Made by a program: the position numbers and the translations under genes. 64,000 nt of DNA from JBEEOW01 sp041191405 (GTDB lineage Bacteria > Bacteroidota > Bacteroidia > Cytophagales > UBA9547): positions 30,196-94,195 of the forward strand of contig JBEEOW010000015.1 in NCBI GenBank assembly GCA_041191405.1, given 5' to 3'. The notes beneath the pieces were generated by a model. It made no database searches. It saw only the letters and a program-made list of their open reading frames with translations, and was not told the DNA's origin. This document shows positions 1-7,187 of the stretch, in pieces (position 1 is the stretch's first letter; every line of letters begins with the position of its first letter).

Positions 1-80
1 AGCGATTGGGCTTATTTTATGTGCACAATTACATAAAATACAGATTGTTATACAAATAATTATTGTTGAATATAATTTCA

Positions 81-1061
81 TTATTGAGGTATTATTTTAT
101 TAAAAAGTTCATTCACGGCATCATTCAAGTTTATTTTTCCATTTGTGATATCTAAACTTAATTTTGAGACTTCGTTTTTGTACATTGGATGAGAATAAAG
201 CCAGTTTTTTAGTTTTTGTTCTATTAAAAGTTCAAGTCTGAATGTAGATTTTTTATTTCTAAGTTCTTGTAAACCAGTTTTATTATTTATAGCTTCATTA
301 AATTCATTTTTTAAATAATTTGCTAATTTTCCAAAACCAATGTTTTCTCTTGAAGAAACTCCAAAACATTGCATTTCAGTATTTTCATTAATTGAAAAAT
401 TTCTAATCTGTGCAAAATCATGAAAAATTTCTTCAATTCTTGATTCTTCAATTTGGTCAATTTTATTTAAAACAAATATGTCAATCCATTCTAATAATCC
501 TTTTTTTATTCCCTGCATTTCATCACCTGCATTTGGTAAATGAACATACATGAGCATATCTGTAATTAAAGCAATTTCAAATTCAGCTTGTCCAACTCCA
601 ACTGTTTCGATAATAATAAAATTATAACCACAAGCTTCCAAAATATTCATAACTTCAGGAAGGCTATTCGTTATTGATTCATTAGATGAACTTGGGCGAA
701 CATAAACATCTTTGTAATTTAGTAGGTCGGCCATTCTTGTTTTATCAGCTAAAATACTTCCGTGATTTAGTTGACTCGATGGGTCAATTGTAACAACAGC
801 TATTTTAAATCCTTTTTCAACTAACAAACAACCCAATCTATTAATTACACTACTTTTTCCTGCGCCAGGTACTCCGGTTAAACCTAATCTAAAACTTGAG
901 TTGTTTTGGGGTAATACATTGATAATTTCTTTAATAATTTCTTGATGATATTCAATTTTACTTTCTGCAAGCGTAATTGCATAAGCAAGAATTGCTCTGT
1001 CATTTTGCAATATTCCAGACAAAATTTCATCTTTATTATAACGTAACCTTTTCAATGTCAT
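81..1061 (-). CDS. meaB: MeaB/ArgK-family G3E GTPase (methylmalonyl-CoA mutase chaperone)
   Basis: This 326-residue protein is close to the usual length for MeaB. MeaB proteins are cytosolic P-loop GTPases that protect and reload B12-dependent acyl-CoA mutases. Visible motifs are a Walker A loop GVPGAGKS at residues 63-70, the switch-like TIDPSS at 91-96, the family signature GSILADKTRM at 101-110, ETVGVGQ at 152-158, NAGDEMQGIKKG near 177-188, and the guanine-specificity motif NKID at 199-202. No mutase subunit lies next to it, so the partner must be elsewhere. The start is the ATG at 1061, 63 bases from the divergent CHASE2 gene. The family assignment is firm; the exact mutase it serves is inferred. 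Confidence 0.92.
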   Translation of the reverse strand: MTLKRLRYNKDEILSGILQNDRAILAYAITLAESKIEYHQEIIKEIINVLPQNNSSFRLGLTGVPGAGKSSVINRLGCLLVEKGFKIAVVTIDPSSQLNHGSILADKTRMADLLNYKDVYVRPSSSNESITNSLPEVMNILEACGYNFIIIETVGVGQAEFEIALITDMLMYVHLPNAGDEMQGIKKGLLEWIDIFVLNKIDQIEESRIEEIFHDFAQIRNFSINENTEMQCFGVSSRENIGFGKLANYLKNEFNEAINNKTGLQELRNKKSTFRLELLIEQKLKNWLYSHPMYKNEVSKLSLDITNGKINLNDAVNELFNKIIPQ

Positions 1062-1082
1062 TTTTTTATTATAAAATTGTAT

Positions 1083-1090
1083 TATCTTCG
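1083..1090 (+). promoter_or_regulatory. Possible -7 box for the CHASE2/FecR operon
   Basis: The sequence TATCTTCG lies 35 bases before the CHASE2 start and differs by one base from the Bacteroidota -7 consensus TAnnTTTG. No convincing -33 TTTG is seen at the right distance, so support is weak. Confidence 0.3.
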
Positions 1091-1124
1091 TATTTCCCCG
1101 TAACCAGAAAATAATTACAATATA

Positions 1125-2396
1125 ATGATAAAAGGTTTATTTGACCTAAAAAATATTTTGTGTACACTATTTATATTATTAAGTATTTATTTACTTTCTA
1201 ATATAAATTTAAATACAAGTATTTTAGATCCACTTGATGGAGCTTTGAAAGACTTTGAATTAACGGATTTGGTTTTTTCACAAATGCGTCATTCTCAACA
1301 TGCTACTGATTCAACATTTGTTGTTAGTGAAACACAAGCTGATACCAATGTTGTAATTGTAAATATAGGTAAATTAACTCGTGGAGGTATTGCTGATGAG
1401 TTGAATGAAATAAGCAAATACAATCCTAAAGTAATTGGTATAGATGCTTTTTTTCGTCATCCAAAAGATAGTATTGAAGATTTAGCTTTACAACAAGCAA
1501 TTAAAAATGCTCATAATGTAGTTTTGGTAAGTAAATTAAGTCAATATAATGAAACTACGCAGCAATTTGATTCAATAGAACATTCAAATCCAATGTTTAG
1601 TGATTATTCTGATTTTGCATTTGCAAATTTAATTACTGAATCTGACGAAAGGGAAGGCAAAACTTCTAGAACATTTAATCCTGTTTCAACAGTGAAGAAT
1701 AAAGATTATTTATGCTTCCCTTTAAAAATTGCTGAATATTACAATCCAAGTGCTGTTAAGAAAATATTAGATCGTAAAAAAGATGTAGAGGTAATTAATT
1801 TTAGAGGAAATTTAGCTAAATATCATGTTTTAGATATTGATGATGTATTTGACCCAGAAGTTGATAAATCTTTTTTAAGAGGTAAAATAGTTTTGATGGG
1901 CTTTGTAGGGGAAAGTATTCATGAGTCTTCATGGGAGGATATGTTTTATAGTCCTTTGAATCACAAATATGTTGGTAAAGCCTATCCTGATATTTATGGA
2001 ATTGTAATACATGCCAATATAATATCAATGACTTTGGCACACGATTTTATTGACGAATCTCCTTCGTGGCTAACATATTTATTTAGTATTATACTTTGCC
2101 ATTTAAATGTAGTTGTATTTCATTATTTTTTAAAAAGGCACGGTATTTGGTATGGGGTAGTTACCAAAGGTTTGCAATTATTGCAATCTGTAATTTTGAT
2201 TATAGTTATACTTGTAATTTTTGACAAAATGAATTATAAATTAGAACTAAGCTTGGCATTTGCCGTAATTGTATTGGCGGGGGATTTAGTTGAAATTTGG
2301 TTCGATGGAGTAATGAACTTTGATTGGAAAAAAATGTTCAATAAATTGCTAATTAAGACTAGAATAACTAATATTACTAATATAAACAACAAATGA
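1125..2396 (+). CDS. CHASE2-domain membrane sensor without a visible output domain
   Basis: This 423-residue protein has one N-terminal membrane segment (about residues 9-29). An extracytoplasmic CHASE2-like region follows (about 40-305), with the family pattern of a nucleotide-fold start (TNVVIVNIG), PKVIGIDAFF near 101-110, a RGKIVLMGFVG strand and a DIYGIVIHANIIS motif before the membrane. The C-terminus is three or four hydrophobic segments and a short basic tail. CHASE2 normally feeds a kinase, cyclase or phosphatase domain, and none is present here. Its last four bases overlap the start of the FecR-like gene, so the two are almost certainly translated together. The ligand is unknown. 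The domain call rests on motif recognition and is fairly confident. Confidence 0.8.
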   Translation: MIKGLFDLKNILCTLFILLSIYLLSNINLNTSILDPLDGALKDFELTDLVFSQMRHSQHATDSTFVVSETQADTNVVIVNIGKLTRGGIADELNEISKYNPKVIGIDAFFRHPKDSIEDLALQQAIKNAHNVVLVSKLSQYNETTQQFDSIEHSNPMFSDYSDFAFANLITESDEREGKTSRTFNPVSTVKNKDYLCFPLKIAEYYNPSAVKKILDRKKDVEVINFRGNLAKYHVLDIDDVFDPEVDKSFLRGKIVLMGFVGESIHESSWEDMFYSPLNHKYVGKAYPDIYGIVIHANIISMTLAHDFIDESPSWLTYLFSIILCHLNVVVFHYFLKRHGIWYGVVTKGLQLLQSVILIIVILVIFDKMNYKLELSLAFAVIVLAGDLVEIWFDGVMNFDWKKMFNKLLIKTRITNITNINNK

Positions 2397-3331
2397 AAAT
2401 GAAAAAAATCGCACTAACTTACTTATTTGCAGCCTTTAGCTTTTTAGTGAGTATGGCTCAAACTGCAAAAGAAGAATTTAAAGTTTTATCTCAAAAAGGT
2501 ACTAATACTTTAAATTCAAAGCCATTAACTTCAGGTGTAAAATTATATCCTAATGATAAGTTAATTATTGGAACAGGAGGATTTGTTGGTTTACTACACA
2601 AATCTGGCAAAACTGTAGAATTAAGACAAGCAGGTACATTTGATATTGGTGATTTATCAGCAAAAGTTTCTGGTACAAGTGTTTCTACATCAAAACGTTA
2701 TACTGATTTCGTTTTGAATGAATTAACAAAAGACGGTGCTGAAGATATTAACAAAAATCACCGTAAACACATGACTACTACTGGTTCGGTTGAAAGAAAA
2801 GATGAGAGAATTCAAGTGTTTTTACCAACTCCTGCAGCAGATTCATCTGTTAAAATTATTTCTCAAAAATTAAATATTACTTGGAAAAGTTTTGCAAAAG
2901 GTAAAACTTATATAATTGAAGCGAGTAATGAATTTAGCGAACCTATATTGAAACAAGAAACTATTGATACTAATATTGTTTTAGATTTAAATAAAGTAAA
3001 GCTTGGTTCAGATAACGAATTTTATTTACAGGTTTTTGTAAAAGGAGAAAATGGTAAAACTTTTTCTGACAAAAGAAAAATTGTTTTATTGAAAAATAAT
3101 GAAATTAAAGAAAAAGAAGCTGAATTAAACTCATCTTTAACAGAAGAAAGTTCATTAAATCATTATGTGAAAGCATTGTTTTATGAAGAAAATAAATTGT
3201 TTATTGAAGCTGCAAATGCATATCAAAAAGCAATTCAATTAGATCCTGAAGTGATTGATTATAAAGAAGGATATAAAAGTTTATTATTTGGAGCTGGTTT
3301 AAAAAACTTCCATCCAGAACTTAAAAAATAA
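2393..3331 (+). CDS. Secreted FecR-like/TPR protein paired with CHASE2
   Basis: This 312-residue protein has a signal peptide (residues 1-23, ending SMAQ). A FecR-like beta region follows (about 30-95), with the pattern VLSQKGTNTLNSKPL...GVKLYPNDKLIIGTGGFVGLLHKSGKTVEL typical of FecR-type perception domains. A beta-sandwich-like middle comes next, then a C-terminal tetratricopeptide-like helical pair (about 250-295, YVKALFYEENKLFIEAANAY). The ATG overlaps the CHASE2 stop as ATGA; a second ATG lies two codons on. FecR-like domains often sit beside CHASE2 proteins, which suggests a periplasmic partner that senses or modulates. There is no anti-sigma transmembrane region, so it is not a classic FecR. 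Function is inferred from domain pairing. Confidence 0.75.
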   Translation: MKMKKIALTYLFAAFSFLVSMAQTAKEEFKVLSQKGTNTLNSKPLTSGVKLYPNDKLIIGTGGFVGLLHKSGKTVELRQAGTFDIGDLSAKVSGTSVSTSKRYTDFVLNELTKDGAEDINKNHRKHMTTTGSVERKDERIQVFLPTPAADSSVKIISQKLNITWKSFAKGKTYIIEASNEFSEPILKQETIDTNIVLDLNKVKLGSDNEFYLQVFVKGENGKTFSDKRKIVLLKNNEIKEKEAELNSSLTEESSLNHYVKALFYEENKLFIEAANAYQKAIQLDPEVIDYKEGYKSLLFGAGLKNFHPELKK

Positions 3332-3339
3332 ATTATTTA

Positions 3340-4896
3340 TTAATTTGATGATACAAATGGCAACTCTTGATTGGGTTGCCATTTTGCTTTTATAGCTAAA
3401 TGGTTTTCAATGATATACATTTGAATTTGATAGGCTGTTTTTTCTTCTTTTATGTATATGTATTTAATTTTTTGTGACTTCCATTGTTGAATATTTTTAG
3501 CAATTTCATTCTCAATCTTTTTTTCAGATTCAATAAATGGAATTAAGTTTATGATAAATTGATAGTTGTTGAAAAGTGTCAATATTGATACAATTAGAAG
3601 AAATTTATAAGCCTTATTTTGAACAATATAACTAATTAATATCAAAGAAAAAGTTAGATTTAAATAACAAAACACCCTTGTAAATGGAATAACTCTTTGT
3701 AAGACACAGATACTAAATACAATAAAAATATAGAAAAATAAGTAAGCATTTAATTTTCTACTTTTTGAAAAGTAGATGAGCAGAAATACAATTATTAGAT
3801 ACAAATAATTGAAAACCGAATAATGTAAACCAGTTATAATTGAAATATAATTATCTAAAAATGAATTTATTTTTGGTGAAAATTCATTTAATGACATACT
3901 TTTTACCCAATTGTTATTGAATAAACTGTCGAATCCATTTAAGATTAATATTGGAGAATAAAGGATTGTTGTTGAAAATATAGTTAAAGTGTTGATTTTT
4001 AGTGATATTTTCCAGTTTTTCTGAATGAATATCTGAAAAAATACTATGCTTGCAAATAAGTATAGATGTGTGGGAATAGTTAAAAATGCCAATGAATTAC
4101 TTACAATATAGATAATACCATAAAATGTTGGTTGAGCTTTTAATTTTTCACTAGCAATAAAAGCAATTAATCCTAAACAACAAGCTAAAACATAACCTCT
4201 TGCTGAAATTGAAAATGGTAAGTAATTTATTGAAAATGAAATTATTATTAAACAAATATTACTTATTGAAATGCTTTTTGATGATTGATATACATATTTT
4301 GAGCAAATAAATAAAATGAATATATCACTAAATAAGGAAGGTAGTCTGATTGCTAAATTGCTTGGTAAAGAGAGTTTCAATAGTAATGCTGAAAGTATAT
4401 TGAAAAACACATGATTATTTGGACCAGGGTAATAACTTAAACTTACTAATACACCTTTGTTTGCTAAAAATAAATAGGAAAACATTTCATCTAAATGCAA
4501 TGGTATAACAAGTATCAAAACGAGTTTAATGATTGAAATACAACAAATTGCTAATTTAATTTTAGTTGGAATTGAAATGAAATGATTATTTATTTTAGAA
4601 ATTAATTCATTAAAAAAGTATATAATGCTTTCAATTAAAAATCTATGTTTTTTAATGAAAAAATAAGTAGTTAATGTGCTAATAAATACTGCTAATGATT
4701 TAATTAGTAATAATTTATCTTCTGAAATAAGAGATTTTATTTTAACTAATTGATTGGAATTGATTGAAATAATGTTTTGAATTAATTGGAAAATATTTTC
4801 ATAACTTTGAAAAGCAATGGTTACTGATACTGTATCCAAGACAAGCATAATTATACTTATAAATGAAAATACCAACCAAAACTGTTTACTTTGCAT
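3340..4896 (-). CDS. Multi-pass GT-C-like membrane glycosyltransferase
   Basis: This 518-residue protein has roughly eleven hydrophobic segments. After an early membrane helix comes a loop with an acidic pair (IPLHLDEMFSYLF, about residues 130-142) and a PGPNNHVFFNIL stretch. This is the arrangement seen in GT39/ArnT-like GT-C enzymes, which use a lipid-linked sugar donor and a catalytic Asp/Glu in the first external loop. A soluble tail of about 70 residues follows the last membrane segment. It converges with the FecR-like gene with only eight bases between stop codons. Its start codon is 12 bases from the divergent gene at 4909, so any promoter must lie inside that neighbour. The acceptor and sugar are unknown; the fold call is moderately supported. 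Confidence 0.6.
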   Translation of the reverse strand: MQSKQFWLVFSFISIIMLVLDTVSVTIAFQSYENIFQLIQNIISINSNQLVKIKSLISEDKLLLIKSLAVFISTLTTYFFIKKHRFLIESIIYFFNELISKINNHFISIPTKIKLAICCISIIKLVLILVIPLHLDEMFSYLFLANKGVLVSLSYYPGPNNHVFFNILSALLLKLSLPSNLAIRLPSLFSDIFILFICSKYVYQSSKSISISNICLIIISFSINYLPFSISARGYVLACCLGLIAFIASEKLKAQPTFYGIIYIVSNSLAFLTIPTHLYLFASIVFFQIFIQKNWKISLKINTLTIFSTTILYSPILILNGFDSLFNNNWVKSMSLNEFSPKINSFLDNYISIITGLHYSVFNYLYLIIVFLLIYFSKSRKLNAYLFFYIFIVFSICVLQRVIPFTRVFCYLNLTFSLILISYIVQNKAYKFLLIVSILTLFNNYQFIINLIPFIESEKKIENEIAKNIQQWKSQKIKYIYIKEEKTAYQIQMYIIENHLAIKAKWQPNQELPFVSSN

Positions 4897-4908
4897 TATT
4901 ATTGAATT

Positions 4909-5298
4909 ATGAAATTTAAGATTGTAAATATAACAGTTAGTATTTTTGTTTTAGGATTTATTGTGCCATTTGTATTGCAAACGGATGTTTTTCCATTTGT
5001 ACGATTTGGAATGTTTGCCGAAAAACCAAAAATTAATTCTCAAAAAGAACTTTTTTTGATTTCATATCAAACCAAAGATGGAAAACTACATGCTATTGAT
5101 TATCAGTTTACAAAACAAAGTAAATGGCATCAGTTAGCGCTTAATTATCATTTACGAAAGCAAGAAATTATTTATCTTCAAAAATTAAATGAAAGTTTTG
5201 TTGAATATAATGCACGTAAATGGTTTATTGATAAAGTGGTTATTAAGTCTAATTATCAACAAGATACGGTTAAATTAGCAATTTATGAAGTTAAATAA
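4909..5298 (+). CDS. Small single-pass membrane protein, unknown function
   Basis: This 129-residue protein has one N-terminal hydrophobic segment (about residues 5-25), probably a membrane anchor or uncleaved signal. A soluble domain of about 100 residues rich in aromatic and basic residues follows. I do not recognise a family. Its last 14 bases overlap the next gene, whose product is an HTTM-like multi-pass protein, so the two are probably translationally coupled and work together. It starts 12 bases from the divergent GT-C-like gene. Confidence 0.7.
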   Translation: MKFKIVNITVSIFVLGFIVPFVLQTDVFPFVRFGMFAEKPKINSQKELFLISYQTKDGKLHAIDYQFTKQSKWHQLALNYHLRKQEIIYLQKLNESFVEYNARKWFIDKVVIKSNYQQDTVKLAIYEVK

Positions 5299-6346
5299 AT
5301 GGTATTTAGTTATCAGTATTATACTTGTTGGTATTGTAGGTGTGTATAGTTTGTATGTAAGAGATACTGTAATTTCGTTTTTCAATGGTACTGAAAATGT
5401 ATTTTTAGATAAAATTATAAGTGTTTTATATCCAAGATATTATACTGATAAATTTAGGTTTAATGTTGATTTTTTTGTTCATAAATGTGATCAAATAGTT
5501 GTAAGGTTAGTAATTGTTTATTTGCTTGGAAGTTTGTTTTTGATTTTTAAATCCAACATTAATAAATGGTTTAATTCAATCACGGCTAATTTTACTCTTA
5601 ACAATATCAATTACTTAAATATTTATTATTTTGTTTTTCTACTTTGGATTTGTAAAGATTGGTACTTTTTATTTAATGATTTATACCAAATAAAGGCTTT
5701 CTATAAACCTATTTTATTGTTCAGTTTTTCATTCAAATCAATGCCTAATATTTTGATTTTGAATTTAGTTTTGTCGGTATTGTATTTGGCTACACTCAGT
5801 TCTATTTTTAATATTTACCGAAAATGGAGTTCTGTATTGAGTATAATTTGTTTTGTGTTTTTACAAATGGTGTTTTTTTCATTTGAAAAAATAGATCATG
5901 GATATGTGCCATTTACTTTTTTAGGATTGATAATTTGTATTGTAAATTTTAATCAGAATAATCAGTTAATAATTAATCAATTGCAGAAAATTGCACAGGT
6001 GATGTTGGTTGCTTGTTACTATTTTGCTGGTTTAGAAAAAATATTATCGAGCGGATTTACTTGGTTTGAGGCTGAAAATTTTAAAGTATTTATGCTTATG
6101 CACAAATCTTACTTTACTGATTTTGTGGTTAATAATAGAGTTTTATGTGCGATTTTACCAATTGGAGCAATGTTATTTCAATTGCTATCGCCTTTGGCTT
6201 TATATAATAGAAAAATGAGTGTTATTTTTATTGTATTTGGGTTTTTATTCCATTTTAATACTTGGTTATTATTTGGTGTGGGTGCTTTGTTGCATCCATG
6301 GGTAGTATGTTACATAGTTTTTTGGAATAAAAAAATGGAATCGTAA
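5285..6346 (+). CDS. HTTM-like multi-pass membrane protein
   Basis: This 353-residue protein has seven or eight hydrophobic segments. The region around residues 235-350 holds ACYYFAGLEKILSSGFTWFEAENF, then FQLLSPLALYNR, then FHFNTWLLFGVGALLHPWV. This order resembles the HTTM family (horizontally transferred transmembrane domain, related to vitamin K-dependent gamma-carboxylase membrane parts), including the conserved histidine-containing FHF and HPW stretches. The biochemical role of bacterial HTTM proteins is not established. It overlaps the preceding small membrane protein by 14 bases and converges with the DUF3109 gene with three bases between stops. The assignment comes from pattern similarity, so it is moderate. 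Confidence 0.55.
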   Translation: MKLNKWYLVISIILVGIVGVYSLYVRDTVISFFNGTENVFLDKIISVLYPRYYTDKFRFNVDFFVHKCDQIVVRLVIVYLLGSLFLIFKSNINKWFNSITANFTLNNINYLNIYYFVFLLWICKDWYFLFNDLYQIKAFYKPILLFSFSFKSMPNILILNLVLSVLYLATLSSIFNIYRKWSSVLSIICFVFLQMVFFSFEKIDHGYVPFTFLGLIICIVNFNQNNQLIINQLQKIAQVMLVACYYFAGLEKILSSGFTWFEAENFKVFMLMHKSYFTDFVVNNRVLCAILPIGAMLFQLLSPLALYNRKMSVIFIVFGFLFHFNTWLLFGVGALLHPWVVCYIVFWNKKMES

Positions 6347-6349
6347 AAA

Positions 6350-6919
6350 CTACAATCCCATTTCTTTTACTTCATTTTCAAGATTTGAATACCATTTTTC
6401 GCCATATTTACGAATTAATGGCTCTTTTAGAAATTTATAAACTGGTACTGCCAGGCTTTCTCCTAATTTACAAGCGTCACTACAAATGCTCCAACGGTCG
6501 TAGTTTAGGGCTTCATAATCACCGTATTGTTTAATTCTTATTGGGTATAGGTGACATGAAATAGGTTTTTTCCAAGTGATTTTTTTATCTAAATAGGCTT
6601 GTTCAATAGCACATTTAAGTACATTATTTTCATCATAAATAGCGTATGCACATTCTTTATTGTCGATAATAGTTGTTGCTAAATCTCCTTCAATATCAAC
6701 TTCGTAAAAGCCTTTTTTCTCCACTGCTTTAATACCAGCTTCCGACATATACGGCTTTACATGTTCATAAATTTCTGCTAAAATGGGAATTTCTTCTTTG
6801 TCAAGTGGAGCACCTGCATCTCCTTCAACGCAACATGCACCTTTGCATTTTGAGATATCGCAAACAAAAAACTTCTCGGCAATATCATCCGAAATTACAG
6901 TGTTATCTAATAAAATCAT
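6350..6919 (-). CDS. DUF3109 family cysteine-rich protein
   Basis: This 189-residue protein matches DUF3109, a widespread Bacteroidota family of unknown function related to YkgJ-type putative Fe-S/zinc-cluster proteins. The cysteines are arranged as CDISKCKGACC at residues 20-30, then a CAYAIYDENNVLKCAIEQA segment, then ISCHLYPIRI, then CSDAC. That is a full set of metal-ligand candidates. It has no signal peptide or membrane segment, so it is cytosolic. The function is unknown, but the family call is strong. Confidence 0.88.
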   Translation of the reverse strand: MILLDNTVISDDIAEKFFVCDISKCKGACCVEGDAGAPLDKEEIPILAEIYEHVKPYMSEAGIKAVEKKGFYEVDIEGDLATTIIDNKECAYAIYDENNVLKCAIEQAYLDKKITWKKPISCHLYPIRIKQYGDYEALNYDRWSICSDACKLGESLAVPVYKFLKEPLIRKYGEKWYSNLENEVKEMGL

Positions 6920-6948
6920 GTTGCAAGTTACAGATTGTTTTTAAAATC

Positions 6949-7095
6949 TCCCGTAGATTATTTTATTTTCCCGTAGATTGTTTTATTTTTCCCGCAGATT
7001 ATCGCAGATTTTTTTCGCAGATTATTGCTGATTTTTTATCATTTAAAATCTCCGAACATCTAAGTATCTAATCAGCGTAAATCAGCGGTGATTTA
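6949..7095. repeat. Intergenic CGCAGATT-type repeat cluster with palindromic end
   Basis: The 220-base gap between the DUF3109 gene and the OmpA operon holds CCCGTAGATT twice (6950-6959, 6970-6979), CCCGCAGATT (6991-7000), CGCAGATT twice more (7003-7010, 7016-7023) and GCTGATT. It ends with AATCAGCGTAAATCAGCGG (7070-7088), an imperfect inverted copy of the same word. The left part can therefore fold on the right part. An apparent 88-codon reading frame through it is low-complexity repeat and is not counted as a gene. Confidence 0.75.
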
Positions 7096-7154
7096 TCTAT
7101 CCAAATTATTAACTTAAAAATTATATTTTCTTACATAAATTGAGCAAATATTTT

Positions 7155-7161
7155 TATCTTG
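7155..7161 (+). promoter_or_regulatory. Possible -7 box of the six-gene envelope operon
   Basis: TATCTTG lies 27 bases before the ATG at 7188 and resembles TAnnTTTG with one T missing. No clear -33 element is seen. If used, it supports ATG 7188 as the start. Confidence 0.3.
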
Positions 7162-7187
7162 TAGCCTCGTATTATCAAATCTTCTGT

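Noticed and set aside
6805..7071. Plus-strand reading frame of 88 codons
   Set aside because: The first part is antisense to the DUF3109 gene and the rest is the CGCAGATT repeat cluster, giving a repetitive peptide.
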